Under the pieces are notes generated by a model. It was given only the letters and a program-made list of their open reading frames with translations, had not been told where the DNA came from and made no database searches. Shown piece after piece: positions 47,404 to 58,095 of a DNA stretch of 64,000 nucleotides. Origin of the DNA: Stenocarpella maydis (lineage: Eukaryota; Ascomycota; Sordariomycetes; Diaporthales; Diaporthaceae); contig NQMI01000117.1 of the NCBI GenBank assembly GCA_002270565.1, positions 77,817-141,816 of the forward strand, in the 5' to 3' direction. Position 1 is the first letter of the stretch; the number at the start of each line of letters is the position of its first letter. Both the position numbers and the translations under genes were made by a program.

Positions 47404-47814
47404 GATGGTTGCGTGCGGCGAGGACCAAGGAATTCGTGCAGCTTGTAAAGCAAAGAATTGTGGTGTGCGTCACTCTGGCCGACTTTTTTTGGCGGGATGT
47501 TTAGCACCCCCGCCATCAGATCTTATCGATAACAAGATAGACTATTTGGTACCTCAAGTTGGAGGTCATTCATTGTGGGGCTCTACTTGTGGCATCACTT
47601 CAGTGTTGTAGATGATTTGGACAGCCAAAACAGCTTGAAAACTTGAGTGTTCATGTTAAAGTCATCTTCAAATCCTCAAGATCCCAATAAGTACATAAGT
47701 ACTCCGTACCCTGCCGACCCTGCACATGCATGCACCCGGCCCGGCTTCTGAGTGCACAAAGTGCTGCCTCCAAGAGCTTCGATCCTCGATCCCAAAATAC
47801 CGTACCGCCCGTCA
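47404..47814. other. Intergenic
   Basis: RIO1 promoter and the 3' flank of the small secreted-protein gene. No other gene seen; an AGTACTCCGTACC motif lies near 47,698-47,710. Confidence 0.6.
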
Positions 47815-48299
47815 CTAGTAGCAATCCCCAATCATGCCCTTGCTGAAATAACAGCAAGTCAAGAATTGAACTGCAGCATTGCTGGCGCCCGCCATGAGGT
47901 CCTTCTCAACTGAACATGATTTCTGTAATACGGTAAAGTCAGAAGCCTCCATGGAGCAGTGCTTACAGGGAGACAACATACCTCAAATTTATCACCAGGT
48001 CCGTTAATCGTACCACGAGGATCGACCTCATCGCAGCACTCGGCTGTCGTAGTGTTGTCCTTTGGCCAGGACATCGTGCCGTCGAGCATAGAGTCGATAT
48101 CCCAGCTCGCCATGCCCGCGAGCTTGCTGGGTGGGGTCTGGCACTCACAGTGTGTGGTTATAATCTTGGCATGAGATGCCCTGTACAGTTTATGCGGGCA
48201 TCAGCAGAAATACACAGTCTCATGGGCCGGTCCCTTGTTGTTCTCTTACCTGGATGTCAGTAGCGCCAGCAGAAACATGGGAGTCCCAGTTATTTTCAT
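47815..48299 (-). CDS. Small secreted cysteine-rich protein
   Basis: Reconstructed from three short exons, 48299-48250, 48180-47982 and 47922-47815, giving 118 residues with all junctions in frame. Exon 1 encodes a signal-peptide-like start (MKITGTPMFLLALLTS). The mature part, with a DCY end, holds eight cysteines arranged C-x-C, CC, C, CC, C. That resembles, but does not match, the hydrophobin pattern because the first two are separated by one residue. An NTT sequon for N-glycosylation follows WPKD. No known domain is recognised. Small size, secretion and Cys doublets are typical of fungal effectors, antimicrobial or adhesion-related proteins; this role is inference. Introns are 69 and 59 nt with good donors (GTAAGA, GTATGT). 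Confidence 0.72.
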
Positions 48300-50005
48300 G
48301 GTCTCGTATGGGTAGACTAGGTGGGGGGATATTTCGTGGAATAAACACGACGGGTAAATCCAGAGCGGTTGCTGGTGAAGACACAGCCCGTTAGGAAATA
48401 TTTGAGAGATATGATTTGGAATGGATATTTTAGAAAACAAGAAACCGTAAATATGCCAGCGGCTGGATTTATCAAGTCGCAGGCAATCTCGCACTCGTCA
48501 CCACTCATGGTGACTGTATCAGCCGGCTGACGAACGCTCTCTGAGTCACTGCAGGTTGTCACAGGCAAATTGACCTTGCGTTGCTATCTCACTGCTTAGG
48601 TATTTTTCCCCAATCACGATCGGCCAAATGTACCAAAGCACGTCAATATCGAAGAATTTCAATAGACGCCAGGGACCTTGAGAATAGGGTGTTCGCAAAG
48701 CTGGAACTAGGCATATAGAGGTATAAGCAGGTATGTAGCTCTATAGATATGTGCTAATGGTAGGTAGGTGCAGACATTAGCTACAGGTGTGGGCCTTCTT
48801 GTTGTAGTTGTTCTGGGTGTGTAAACCTAGATATAGACCTAGGTAGGTTTGAGTGTTGTGGGTTATTTTGACTGGGTGGGAGTGGATGTTGTGGGGGTGA
48901 GTGTTTAGTGCACTCTGGATTCATCTTATTACCCCCGATTTTTTGGTCTGCAATCAATGACGAACACTAGAGGCTTTACAGACCTGTTGCTGAATTGTAT
49001 CCGAGGATGGCACACATAAAGTCATCCACCAAACTGCTGTCGGCACGCTTGCCTCTTCAACTTCTCAAGATTTCAAACTTCCCCTGAAGATCATTCGGAA
49101 AGACTCATTTGGCCTACAATTTTAGGTAAGAACCGCATTCAAAGAATAAATCACATGGTCATATAACCACAGCACTACTCTCTACAAACAATTATCACGG
49201 TCTTCGAAATGCATGGGTCCAAAATGGATACGCTTGCGAGAACCGCTATGTGGTATATCTCATCAACGATACCGAGGTACTGAACCCTTCATGGCTCATT
49301 TCACGGGGCACATATCGGCCACCAACGAATATTTGCCGAAACATCGGCAGCTCTTGTTGATGACCACAACTCTCGTGTGTCAGCTGCTGTACTCGGAACA
49401 GCAGCGTGGGTGATAGTTTTCACATCCAGTGTGCTGTCCTTGCGTGCACTCAGGCCTGGCTCGAGCTGTATTTCAAGATGATGATAAGATGGAATTCGGT
49501 TGCTACCCAGTACAGTGGTCAGAAGAAATGGCTGTAGACTATGCTGCGGTGATCAGGGGTTCTGAATTTCAAGTCTTGTTTTATTGTTATTTTCTATCTA
49601 TCTAGTTATACGCACGTGAGTATACTTTGACCGGCTGCTCGTTCTCGTGTCGACTGACGACATCATGTCGATCAAATAATCCTACCGCACTAACCCTGCA
49701 CCCTTGTGACCGCCCTACAAGCCACAAGACAGACAACAGGGCGCGCACCGAGACAGCCCACAATTCAACGCCGTCCTCTTTGAGATATAAATTTCGAGGT
49801 CGTCTCAACAACTGGAAGCACGACACAGCCCTCTTCATCGACAGATTTCTTGAATTTTTTGCTTTGCTACACCATTGCCCACCACACCACCTAGCCATAT
49901 CTTGCCTGAGAGCTGTGGATATTACATGTGTACCCACATCTCAAGGTTTTTAACCGCAATCCCGGCGGCTCTCTATAACAATTCCACTCTAAATCACAAC
50001 TGGAA
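48300..50005. other. Intergenic between divergent genes
   Basis: 1.7 kb between the secreted-protein gene (left) and the hydrolase gene (right), with no supportable gene. AGGTAGGT- and CTATAGATAT-type motifs cluster near 48.7-48.9 kb; a CACGTG E-box lies near 49,612. The last ~200 nt form a CA-rich leader. Confidence 0.55.
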
Positions 50006-50962
50006 ATGTCAACTGCAGGTTTATTTGATCTCCCGGAGATATTTACCCACAGAGGCTGGTCTATCAGGTTCCTAGCACTTCGTGCCAATTTCGAGGACAC
50101 GTCTTCATCAGCAACCCCATGGGTTGTCTTCGTGCATGGTACCCCGTGGTCCTCGGACGTCTTCAGGCCTCTGGCAAATGCCCTGTCGGCGGGTGGCAGT
50201 TGCAATGTCCTCCTGTATGACCTTGCGGGATATGGCCAGTCACAAATGTTCGACCAGTCCCAGGACGGCCCCGGGCCAGACACGTCCGTGAGGTCACAGG
50301 CAGAGACGCTCGCGGCATTGTTGGGCCATCTCGGCCTCGATGGCAAGGCCAGAAGTGTGACCCCCCACGTCGTCGCCCACGACATCGCCGGGGTTATCAC
50401 CATGAGGGCTCACCTCCTGCATGGCTGCGACTACCGCAGCTTGTGCCTCATGGATACGAACTGCGTGTTACCATGGGGTGATGAGCTGTACAACTCAGTG
50501 AGGACAAACGCGGCGGTCTTTGAAGAGCTCCCAGCGGGTGTGTTTGAGGGCTGCCTGAGGGCAGTCATCCAGAGCGCCCGGGCCGGGAGATTGGGTCTGG
50601 GCGCAGAGTGGGAGGACGTGCTCGCGCGGCCATGGCTGGGTGGAGGAGGGTCTGCATCTGACTCTGACTTGCAGTATGACTCGCAGGACAACTTTGTCCG
50701 GCAGATCAAGCAGTCTGACGACAGCCACACAGCCGAGCTTCTTGACAACAGCCTGTACTCCAAGGTCCGCTGCGACGTCAAGATCCTGTGGGGAGAGAAC
50801 GACGGGTGGATACCACACGCAAAGATGCAGAGCCTTGCGGAGCTGCTGGGAGACAATCTGAGGGAATTTGTGACAGTTCCGGAGGCAGGCCATCTTATCA
50901 TGCTCGACCAACCTGAGCGAGTAACCTTGGAGGTTGCCAGATGGCTTGGAAGGAAAGCATGA
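50006..50962 (+). CDS. Alpha/beta hydrolase with Asp nucleophile (haloalkane dehalogenase/epoxide hydrolase type)
   Basis: Single exon, 318 residues, no signal peptide. The nucleophile elbow reads VVAHDIAGV with Asp at D126, where esterases have Ser; this is the haloalkane dehalogenase/epoxide hydrolase signature. The oxyanion region is HGTPWSS (residues 44-50). A second acid lies in LWGENDGWIP (about 265) and the catalytic His is H296 in EAGHLIML. A cap region occupies about residues 155-245, partly Gly/Ser-rich. No Tyr pair typical of epoxide hydrolases was assigned, so substrate class is open; a fungal detoxification or secondary-metabolism role is possible but unproven. Confidence 0.82.
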   Translation: MSTAGLFDLPEIFTHRGWSIRFLALRANFEDTSSSATPWVVFVHGTPWSSDVFRPLANALSAGGSCNVLLYDLAGYGQSQMFDQSQDGPGPDTSVRSQAETLAALLGHLGLDGKARSVTPHVVAHDIAGVITMRAHLLHGCDYRSLCLMDTNCVLPWGDELYNSVRTNAAVFEELPAGVFEGCLRAVIQSARAGRLGLGAEWEDVLARPWLGGGGSASDSDLQYDSQDNFVRQIKQSDDSHTAELLDNSLYSKVRCDVKILWGENDGWIPHAKMQSLAELLGDNLREFVTVPEAGHLIMLDQPERVTLEVARWLGRKA

Positions 50963-51317
50963 TGCTGGTCTAGCTGTATGAATATTCTCGTTGGACGGGC
51001 CGATTTTGGCGTGTTTGATATCTGCTTGACTTTACCTCTTTTACGCTCGTGTCGTCGTTTCCGTAACCAAAGAGGACTTTCGGCAGGCAGCCCGGCTGTT
51101 TTAGTACATCGACACAAGAATGGAACCATTATAAACCACACATGTCAGGTCAATGGTGTAACACCTGTCAGGGGCCTCTGCTTATGTATTTCCGGTGTAT
51201 GTTGGCAGTCAACATCACATGTGCATGAGGTTAAGCCTGCGCCATGTATGAACCATGTACAAGATCTTGAAGTGAGGGAGAGCCAGATGCCGCCCCTTTT
51301 GTGGCGCTACTTAATCG
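50963..51317. other. Intergenic between convergent genes
   Basis: 3' flanks only; nothing else recognised. Confidence 0.6.
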
Positions 51318-52262
51318 TTACGAATTCCCTGCATCCTTTGGAAATGGCACGGCAGTTGTTCCTGATACCAGTACGGGTGTCCCCGCCCCCGTCGACTGCA
51401 TGTTGGACTGGCTCGCCACCGGGACAGGCTTCGCGTCGCTGGCCAGTGCGGGTCCTGGGATCTTGTACGTCGTCATGTTCTTGTATATGTCGATGCTGAT
51501 TCCCGGGTCGTCGGCGTGATACATCTCCGTCGCGAGTTGGCCGCTACCTCCCCTGCTCAAAGGACTCCCCACCCTCCTTCTCTTGCGCGCTGACCTGACG
51601 GCCGTGCCACTGCCTTGCCCTGCCGCAGTAACCCACAGGTTTATACACTGCGGATAGTTTTGTGCACCATCTGGCCTGTTCGCGTAATGCAGGGCAATGA
51701 GCTCGTGGCGCAGCACGTAGGCCCCAGGGGCCAGGGTTGTCGGCAGCCCGACCAGCCAGCTGTTGTTGTTGGCGATTAGGGTGTTGGTGGACCAAAACCC
51801 CGGCGGGCCTCCGCTCTCATTGAAGAAGACAGGCGCGGCGTCATCGATCTTGGTGAACTCCAGCTTTGTTTTGTCGACGCTCGCACAGCCATCGGACCTG
51901 TTTGTGTTGGTGGAGTCGCAAGGGGCGAGGTACGAGAGGATCGGTCCGACGTGGGAGGCGGGCCATCCGTTCCACTGCATGTGGATCTTGTCACCGGGAG
52001 ACACTGGAACATGTGCCCGTGCGGGAGAGCCGTTCTTGTGGCAGATAATATCTGGCGAAGTGTAGTTCGAAGGAGGCACGAACCCGTCATCAAGTGCGGT
52101 CTGGGCCCAGCCTACGGTCTCGGCTGGGTTTTGGGTCCCCAGCTTGGGGATGTAGCCAGGATATACGAGGCCGTTGACAGTAACATAGTCAATGTGGGAG
52201 TGCGCTGCCGCTGTGATCACCAAACCAGCAGCGGCAAAGAAAGAGGAGACAAGGTGATTCAT
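51318..52262 (-). CDS. AA9 lytic polysaccharide monooxygenase (formerly GH61)
   Basis: Secreted copper enzyme that oxidatively cleaves cellulose or related beta-glucans. 314 residues. A signal peptide covers residues 1-20, with cleavage leaving His at the new N-terminus (AAA|HSHIDYV), as required for the copper histidine brace (H21 and H104 in WPASHVGP). The axial Tyr is Y203 in AQNYPQCINL, and H186 lies nearby. Disulphides are probably C75-C206 and C115-C126. After residue ~215 a basic run (ARKRRR) fits poorly; a 42-nt in-frame segment with GT-AG ends around it could be a very short intron, removal of which would give a more usual GSGQLATEMY join. The C-terminal tail is short and has no CBM1. 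A glycan site is present at NYT and others. Confidence 0.92.
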   Translation of the reverse strand: MNHLVSSFFAAAGLVITAAAHSHIDYVTVNGLVYPGYIPKLGTQNPAETVGWAQTALDDGFVPPSNYTSPDIICHKNGSPARAHVPVSPGDKIHMQWNGWPASHVGPILSYLAPCDSTNTNRSDGCASVDKTKLEFTKIDDAAPVFFNESGGPPGFWSTNTLIANNNSWLVGLPTTLAPGAYVLRHELIALHYANRPDGAQNYPQCINLWVTAAGQGSGTAVRSARKRRRVGSPLSRGGSGQLATEMYHADDPGISIDIYKNMTTYKIPGPALASDAKPVPVASQSNMQSTGAGTPVLVSGTTAVPFPKDAGNS

Positions 52263-53677
52263 CGCTACCTGTGGCAGTCTGCGTGTCCCGGCTGACGATA
52301 GAGAGTAGCTACCTGCAAGCAGTCCGAGGAGCGTTGGGCCATTTTGAGTTGCAAATGGGACACGGCCGAGTGATATTCCAAAGAGCCTGCCAAGTTGTCA
52401 AATTAGGTTACGAGCACCGCACAGGGATTCAGCGCCGCCGTGGTGGAGATAGATGACCAGCAGCCAAACGATGACAAACGATTGTCATGAACTTGGCGGA
52501 GATCTTACCACCTTTGCGGTGCGGAGGAAGAACGAGAGTCTGGGTATACGCGTTTCAAACAAACAATATGGAGTAATCCCTGTAGTTGATCCGGGCCAAG
52601 GCCAGGGTGATCCAAGGATCGTTTGTGTCTCGCTGTGCCGTGCAAGGTAAGTAAATCCATTCATCTGGCCTTTGATATTGGTGCTCACAAGGTAGGTAAC
52701 ATATTTATGCCGAATTTTTGTGACGGTCTATATTTGCTGGGTGATGCCTCATCACCGTTCGGCTTGGTCCATAAGTAGTTATCCAACCAAACCTCCCGGT
52801 CTAGGACTTCGGCTGGTCTGCTGATGGCCAAATAACAGCCGCGTTAATAATCGACCGCCCAGAGCTCACGTCAAGGATGTCTGTCCTGTGGAGAAGTTCA
52901 GGGGCCTGAAGCAGGCCCAGCGCTAGGGGGCCGGCTGAATATGATTCGGAGGATGACTACCGTGATCAAGGAGCACGGCAGTCCGCTGAGCACCGCGAAA
53001 ATGGGGCGCACATAATGCTTGAGTGAATGAGATGTACGAGTTTGAGTTTGCAAAATTAATCCCATACATTGGTACGGATGACAAAGCGAGCCGTTGGGCG
53101 GGGGGTTCCATAGGGAGCACTCCCACAGCACCAATTCGTAAACGCCATCTAGCGTTGTCCGGCTGTACCTAGTTAGGTACTACTCCGTAGTGCAATGTTG
53201 CAGATCAAAATCCTTATTAATCCCGAGGTCGCCGGCCTGAATTCACCGCCCATGCATCATGATACGCCTTGCTGTTTTCTTCGGCAGGCATCTTTTCCTA
53301 GCACTAATTTGACGGTGGGCTCTTCTTCAAAAGATCTTGTGGTCTGCATACCGTAGGTCTTCATATTGATGACCCTCGGTTATGAGTTAGTTACTTATCA
53401 GTCGGTCACGTAAGGAAGTGGGAGTAGTACCTAGGCAGTAGGCTTATCAGCCGGCAGAATGCGGACTGGAGAACCCCTCATTCGCACATGGTTAGCATCG
53501 ACAAAAATTTGTAGCCCATGGCCTTTTGGGCACGACATTTTGAAGGCACTGACCGGGCAAATTCCAATCAATAAAGACGTCACAGAGGCCACAATTAATT
53601 CCGAAGCCCAACACAGCATACAGCTCATCCCAGGGCCGGAAATATCCCGGACAACCAGCCCTCCAATACCGGCCGCC
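52263..53677. other. Intergenic between divergent genes
   Basis: 1.4 kb shared upstream region of the AA9 and nickel-transporter genes. No supportable gene. Contains a GTTAGGTACTACTCCGTAG motif near 53,172 and CCTCGG-rich stretches. Confidence 0.55.
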
Positions 53678-54956
53678 ATGCCCTGCTTCTCGCAGCGCCG
53701 GCCGGACATTCATCTGCCACTGCCGAAGCCCCTCCGGGCTCTCCCCCCGGCGGTGGTATGGCAGATTTTACTCCTCATCTCGGTGAATATCATAGTATGG
53801 GTCATCATCGGCATCGTCCTGCATTTCTACCCGGCGCTCATCTCCTCCGCCGTCCTGTCCTACACCCTGGGCCTGCGCCATGCCCTCGACGCCGACCACA
53901 TCAGTGCCATAGACCTCATGACCCGCCGCCTGATCGCGTCCGGCCAGCGCCCCGTCAGCGTCGGGACATGGTTCAGCCTGGGCCACTCCACCATCGTCAT
54001 CATCACCTGTGTGATCGTCGCCGCCACGAGCGGCGCCCTCAGGGACCGCTTCGACGGCTTCCAGAGGGTCGGCAACATCGTCGGCACAAGCGTCAGCGCC
54101 GCCTTCCTGCTCATACTGTGCGCCGGCAACGCCTGGGTCCTGTTCCGCCTGGTCGCGAGGCTCAGGGCGCTGCTGGAGGGGCAGCGCCGGCAGATCCGGG
54201 ACGGCGACGAGGCGCAGGGCCCCGGGGACGAGGACGCCGCGGCCGCGCAGCTGTCGCTCGAGGGCGCTGGCTTCCTGGCGAATGTCTTCCGGAAGCTGTT
54301 CCGGATCGTGGACCGCCCGTGGAAGATGTACCCCCTTGGCGTCATGTTCGGGCTGGGCTTCGACACCAGCTCCGAGATCGCCATCCTTGGTATTGCTAGC
54401 ATCCAAGGGGCTGCTGGCACCAGCCTGTGGCTGATATTGGTGTTCCCGGTGCTGTTTACTGGTGAGTATCTGGGATCCTTGAATGGCCACTGCGCAGCGG
54501 CTTCTAACAGCGTGTCTAGCCGGCATGTGTCTCCTTGACACGACAGACGGAGCCCTGATGATGGCCCTGTACACATCCAAGGCCTTCTCAAGGGACCATA
54601 TCGCGATCCTATACTACTCCATTGTTCTCACCGGTATCACCATCGCCGTGTCGGCTTTCATTGGAGTCATCCAGGTTCTAACCCTGGTACTGAACGTTGC
54701 GGAGCCGGAGGGCAGCTTCTGGGACGGCGTGGGGGCCATTGGAGATAACTTCGAAATAATTGGGGGTAGCATATGTGGGCTGTTCCTCGTCGTCGGCCTG
54801 GGCTCCGTAGTAGTATACCGACCTTGGAGGAGGAGAGTAGACCGAGCCGGAGGAGCGTCTTCCGACCCTTCACCTGACGCAGAGTCTAATGCTGGCGCAA
54901 GTGAGACCACGGCGCCAGAATGCGGAACAGCCCAACCAAATGAACGCGTTGCGTAG
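53678..54956 (+). CDS. NiCoT-family high-affinity nickel/cobalt transporter
   Basis: Two exons, 53678-54461 and 54520-54956 (phase 1), 406 residues. The NiCoT signature LGLRHALDADHISAIDL sits at residues 65-81, with the H-x4-D-H core for metal binding. A second conserved motif is LGFDTSSEIAIL, and exon 2 opens with GMCLLDTTDGALM, another family block. About eight hydrophobic segments are visible. A cytoplasmic Arg/Gln/Glu-rich loop separates the two halves, and the C-terminus is hydrophilic. In fungi it supplies nickel for urease. The start at 53,678 has an ideal GCCGCCATG context; an in-frame Met at 53,459 would add an unlikely non-hydrophobic leader. The intron has a CTAAC branch point just before its AG. 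Confidence 0.92.
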
Positions 54957-55004
54957 CCGGGCCGCGTATTGGGACAATATCTTGCTTAGTGGATGGAAAA
55001 TGGC

Positions 55005-56434
55005 TCAGACGGTTCTCATGCCTGATCTGGCATTTTTGGCCAGCAAGCCCTCTCGCCACCACCACAGACCAGCATATGTAGCACCTGGCCCTAACAATAC
55101 CTGTCCCGCGAGCACCCCCACCACTGCCCTTTTTGTGTCTGTGCTGGATGCCATGCCACGTCTGCCAAGCTCCCACGCCGTATACAGCCCGAAGCCCAGC
55201 GTTGCTCCTGCATAGAGTGCGAGGCTGGAATACTTTTGCCCTGGGGCCATCGGCTGCGTCAACAAATTGCCAACAGCGGCGAGCACAGACCGTTGGTTCT
55301 CCGGTATATGAATAACATTGCGTGCGACGGTGCAGACGTGCTGCGCGGCTTGAATGACGAATAAGATGGCATAGCCCCGACTCAAGGACCGTGATATGTT
55401 GATGGTGCGATGACACTGATGTGGACTTGTTGTATCAGGCGTTGAGCTGGTTTTCTGTGTACTCTGGCCAACCCTGCGGTTGACATAGCGTATCAAGGTT
55501 GATATCAGCTTCGTCAAAGCAGGCACTGTCACCGGTGCAGATAAAAAGGCGTAGACTACAGAACTCTGGATGTTAAACTCGGGCCGAGACACTCCAGTCG
55601 CTGTCAGAGGAACCAGGCTGACGAGGGCGGCTGGAAGCAGGTAGCCAAGAAGGGTGGCTGGCAGAACAGCCTCGGCCACTTCCGGTGACATGCTCCGAAC
55701 TTTGATGGAGGATTCAGACTCCCATAGAGCCAAGCTGAGGAGATAGTATATGGGAGCAGCCCTTTCGATGCCACTGATCTGCACAGCCGCTCCACCAACG
55801 CATTGCCTTGGGGAGATGTCAGTTGATGTTTTGCTGGGGAGTACACTTCTTTATGTACTCACAACAGAATTCTGGCCATCGAGTCATCCTGGCGGCTGGA
55901 CTCAACCGTCCAGATGAAGACAGGCGATGTCAGGTTGCATGCAAGGTATGGTGCCTGCGAGTGGCCGGCCTCATTGCTGCCGAAGAAGGGGAATAAGAGT
56001 GCGTGCACTCCTTGGAGGCCCTCATTGCGGGAGGCAAGCCAGTAACACATACCCATACAACCTATCGTAGCTGTTCTCGGTACCCAGAATGCCAGGCTGC
56101 CCTCGACGGGCTTTGCGAGTGGCGCATTCATCGGTGCTCTATGCGCTCCGCGACCTTGGAGAATGAGGCACGGGTCGTGAGGTTTGATGGAGGGCCGGCT
56201 CCTCCTGAGATAGAGTGCATGCCTACCAGTGCGCAAATGAGGCTGTGGCGGTGTCTTTAAGCAGCATGTGACTTGCTTGCCGAAGGTCTCAGGATCTGAA
56301 TGTCGTGCCATGCCCAGCTTGGCAGCGGAGGACTTTGCCGCGAGCCCAGCCAGGGACAACCCTGTCAGCAACCTCGGCCTCGGCACATACTCCGTGATGA
56401 AGGTCACTTCTTCGAACTCAGCTAATGGCGCCAT
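55005..56434 (-). CDS. Multipass membrane protein of unknown function
   Basis: Two exons, 56434-55863 and 55806-55005 (phase 2), give 457 residues. Exon 2 has at least five to six hydrophobic stretches, such as IYYLLSLALW, LLGYLLPAALVSLV, VVYAFLSAPVTV and LALYAGATLGFGLY. Exon 1 ends with CYWLASRNEGLQG-ALLFPFFGS and SPVFIWTVE, which are also membrane-like. The first ~100 residues are Arg/Pro-rich and unlike the rest, so an undetected intron or later start is possible. I recognise similarity in general style to fungal integral membrane proteins found near specialised-metabolite genes, but cannot name a family or reaction. It stands 105 nt from the first UstYa gene, same strand, so it may belong with that group. 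Confidence 0.62.
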
Positions 56435-56538
56435 GATTAGGCTTCAAAGTTGTTCTCAGGCACTCCACCCAGATAATAAAGTCTCCAAAATTGATTATCT
56501 GAGGTTTATCCCAGCCAGACTTGAGTTAAGAAAACCAG

Positions 56539-57636
56539 CTATGTTGCGTGATAAATTTCATCAGCATTACAACCTGATGAGCAGATAGTCTCCAAACTGA
56601 AGGCATCTATTAAACCTTGGTAGTTTTTGCAGCGTCTCGGCGCGTCCTTCAATGTCCAGGCCCCAGATGGATTGTCCTTGGCTGATTCTTGAAGTATCAC
56701 AGGCGTTGCGTCAGCCTTGCATTCGATCATGTCTTTGAGGGACAGGAGACAGTGGTTGACTTGGAGCCCGAGTCTCTGCAGTTCAACTTCCTCACTCGGT
56801 CCTGCATGATGTTTGACTTCCCCATGTACAACCTTCCGTATTACATCGACACAATGGATTTGATGCGCGACTTTCCAAATGTCAGAAACCTCCATGTTCG
56901 TATGGAGCGGATGGTAAAGACAACCCTGGGTTGTTCGTGGGTGGGACTTACACTCTGGTAACGCTATCAAGGCATTTTTCTGGCCATGCTGCAACGAATG
57001 TAACCAGTTAACTTCGGGAGACTTGTCAAGCTCCAATATCATTTCCCGAGGAAACCCCATCCACCCATCTGGGATCACTGGTCAGCCCAGATTTCGTGCC
57101 TCAGATGAGCTCAAGCCACATTGACTGGCAGGAAAACACTTACAATCCCACAAATCCTTCCATGAACTTTCCCTATCAATCTCGATCTCCCCGCAGTATT
57201 GTTCTCGGCAAGCCTCCCAGTCGAATGTTTTTGATTCGTAGCTAACGGCCGAGGCGAGTGGACCTATTCTGAATGTTAGAAAAAGGTCTGAGGAGTAATC
57301 TCTCAATAGTAATACGGGCTGCCTACTCCAGGGCTCCATGACTTCCAAACACTCCACATCCAGTCTTCGTCGCATGACCAAAGAACCAGCGAAAGAGAAT
57401 ATATAGATTAAAGCAGAAAAAGCTAGTACCCATGCTAGCGTTTTTGTAGAGCGATCTCCAGATGGTGCTTCTTCTGATCCTATGTCACTATTGGAGCTGG
57501 GTTCGTAGGAGAGCCCGTCATCAACGACTGCAGTCGTGTCCACCCGCAGTTTCTCATCGGTCGTTGAATGATCTGTGGATCCGTCCGAACCATCAAGTGC
57601 GTGATATTTGTCGTACTTTCTATTGAAGCTGAACAT
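56539..57636 (-). CDS. UstYa/DUF3328-family oxidase 1
   Basis: Two exons, 57636-57144 and 57077-56539 (phase 1), 343 residues. UstYa proteins are membrane-anchored oxidases that cyclise or hydroxylate peptides in fungal RiPP and NRPS pathways. An acidic/Ser-rich N-terminus precedes one membrane segment (AWVLAFSALIYIFSFAGSLV), then a lumenal domain. The first copper/iron-type motif HxxHC is intact in VAHQIHCVDVIRKVV. The second position reads QVNHC, so its first His is Gln while the His-Cys pair remains, followed by LKDMIECKAD. The junction gives DLIPDGWMGFP, typical of the region. The C-terminus after CKNYQGLIDA is family-like. Activity is plausible but not certain because of the partial second motif. 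Same strand as the membrane-protein gene to its left. Confidence 0.83.
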
Positions 57637-58095
57637 TTTGGTGTAGGTAGCACGTCCGAAATGCTTCCACTACCACGTCGACTGGGGACTGTGAACAGTG
57701 CTGATGAGTGCCCTGGGAACTTTGGAGAGAAAGCAGGGCTTAACAAGCCACGGGATATCAGTCTGAGCCAGAAAGATGGGATTGACGGTGCAAAGTGCGT
57801 CGGATCCCTTTTGGAAGTTAATGTGGGGTTGCTGTTCGCACTGTGGGCCTACACGTCTGACATGAACATGTGCTGACAGGTGCTGACAGTGGGTCACTGG
57901 GCTTGGTAATGAGAACTGCAAGATGTACACCACACGCAACCCATTGGCCATTGTCCGGGAGCATCTCGGCATAAAAATTCAATTCAGTGAATATGCGACA
58001 GTTCTCACCTATAGATGAAATCATGGAAACTTGAACCCCAGCACTTTGCGGCTCCCCGACACATTCGATGCCAACGCAATAGTCAAAGACAGCGC
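57637..58095. other. Divergent promoter between UstYa 1 and UstYa 2
   Basis: Bidirectional upstream region; no third gene seen. No clear shared regulator site could be assigned. Confidence 0.55.
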
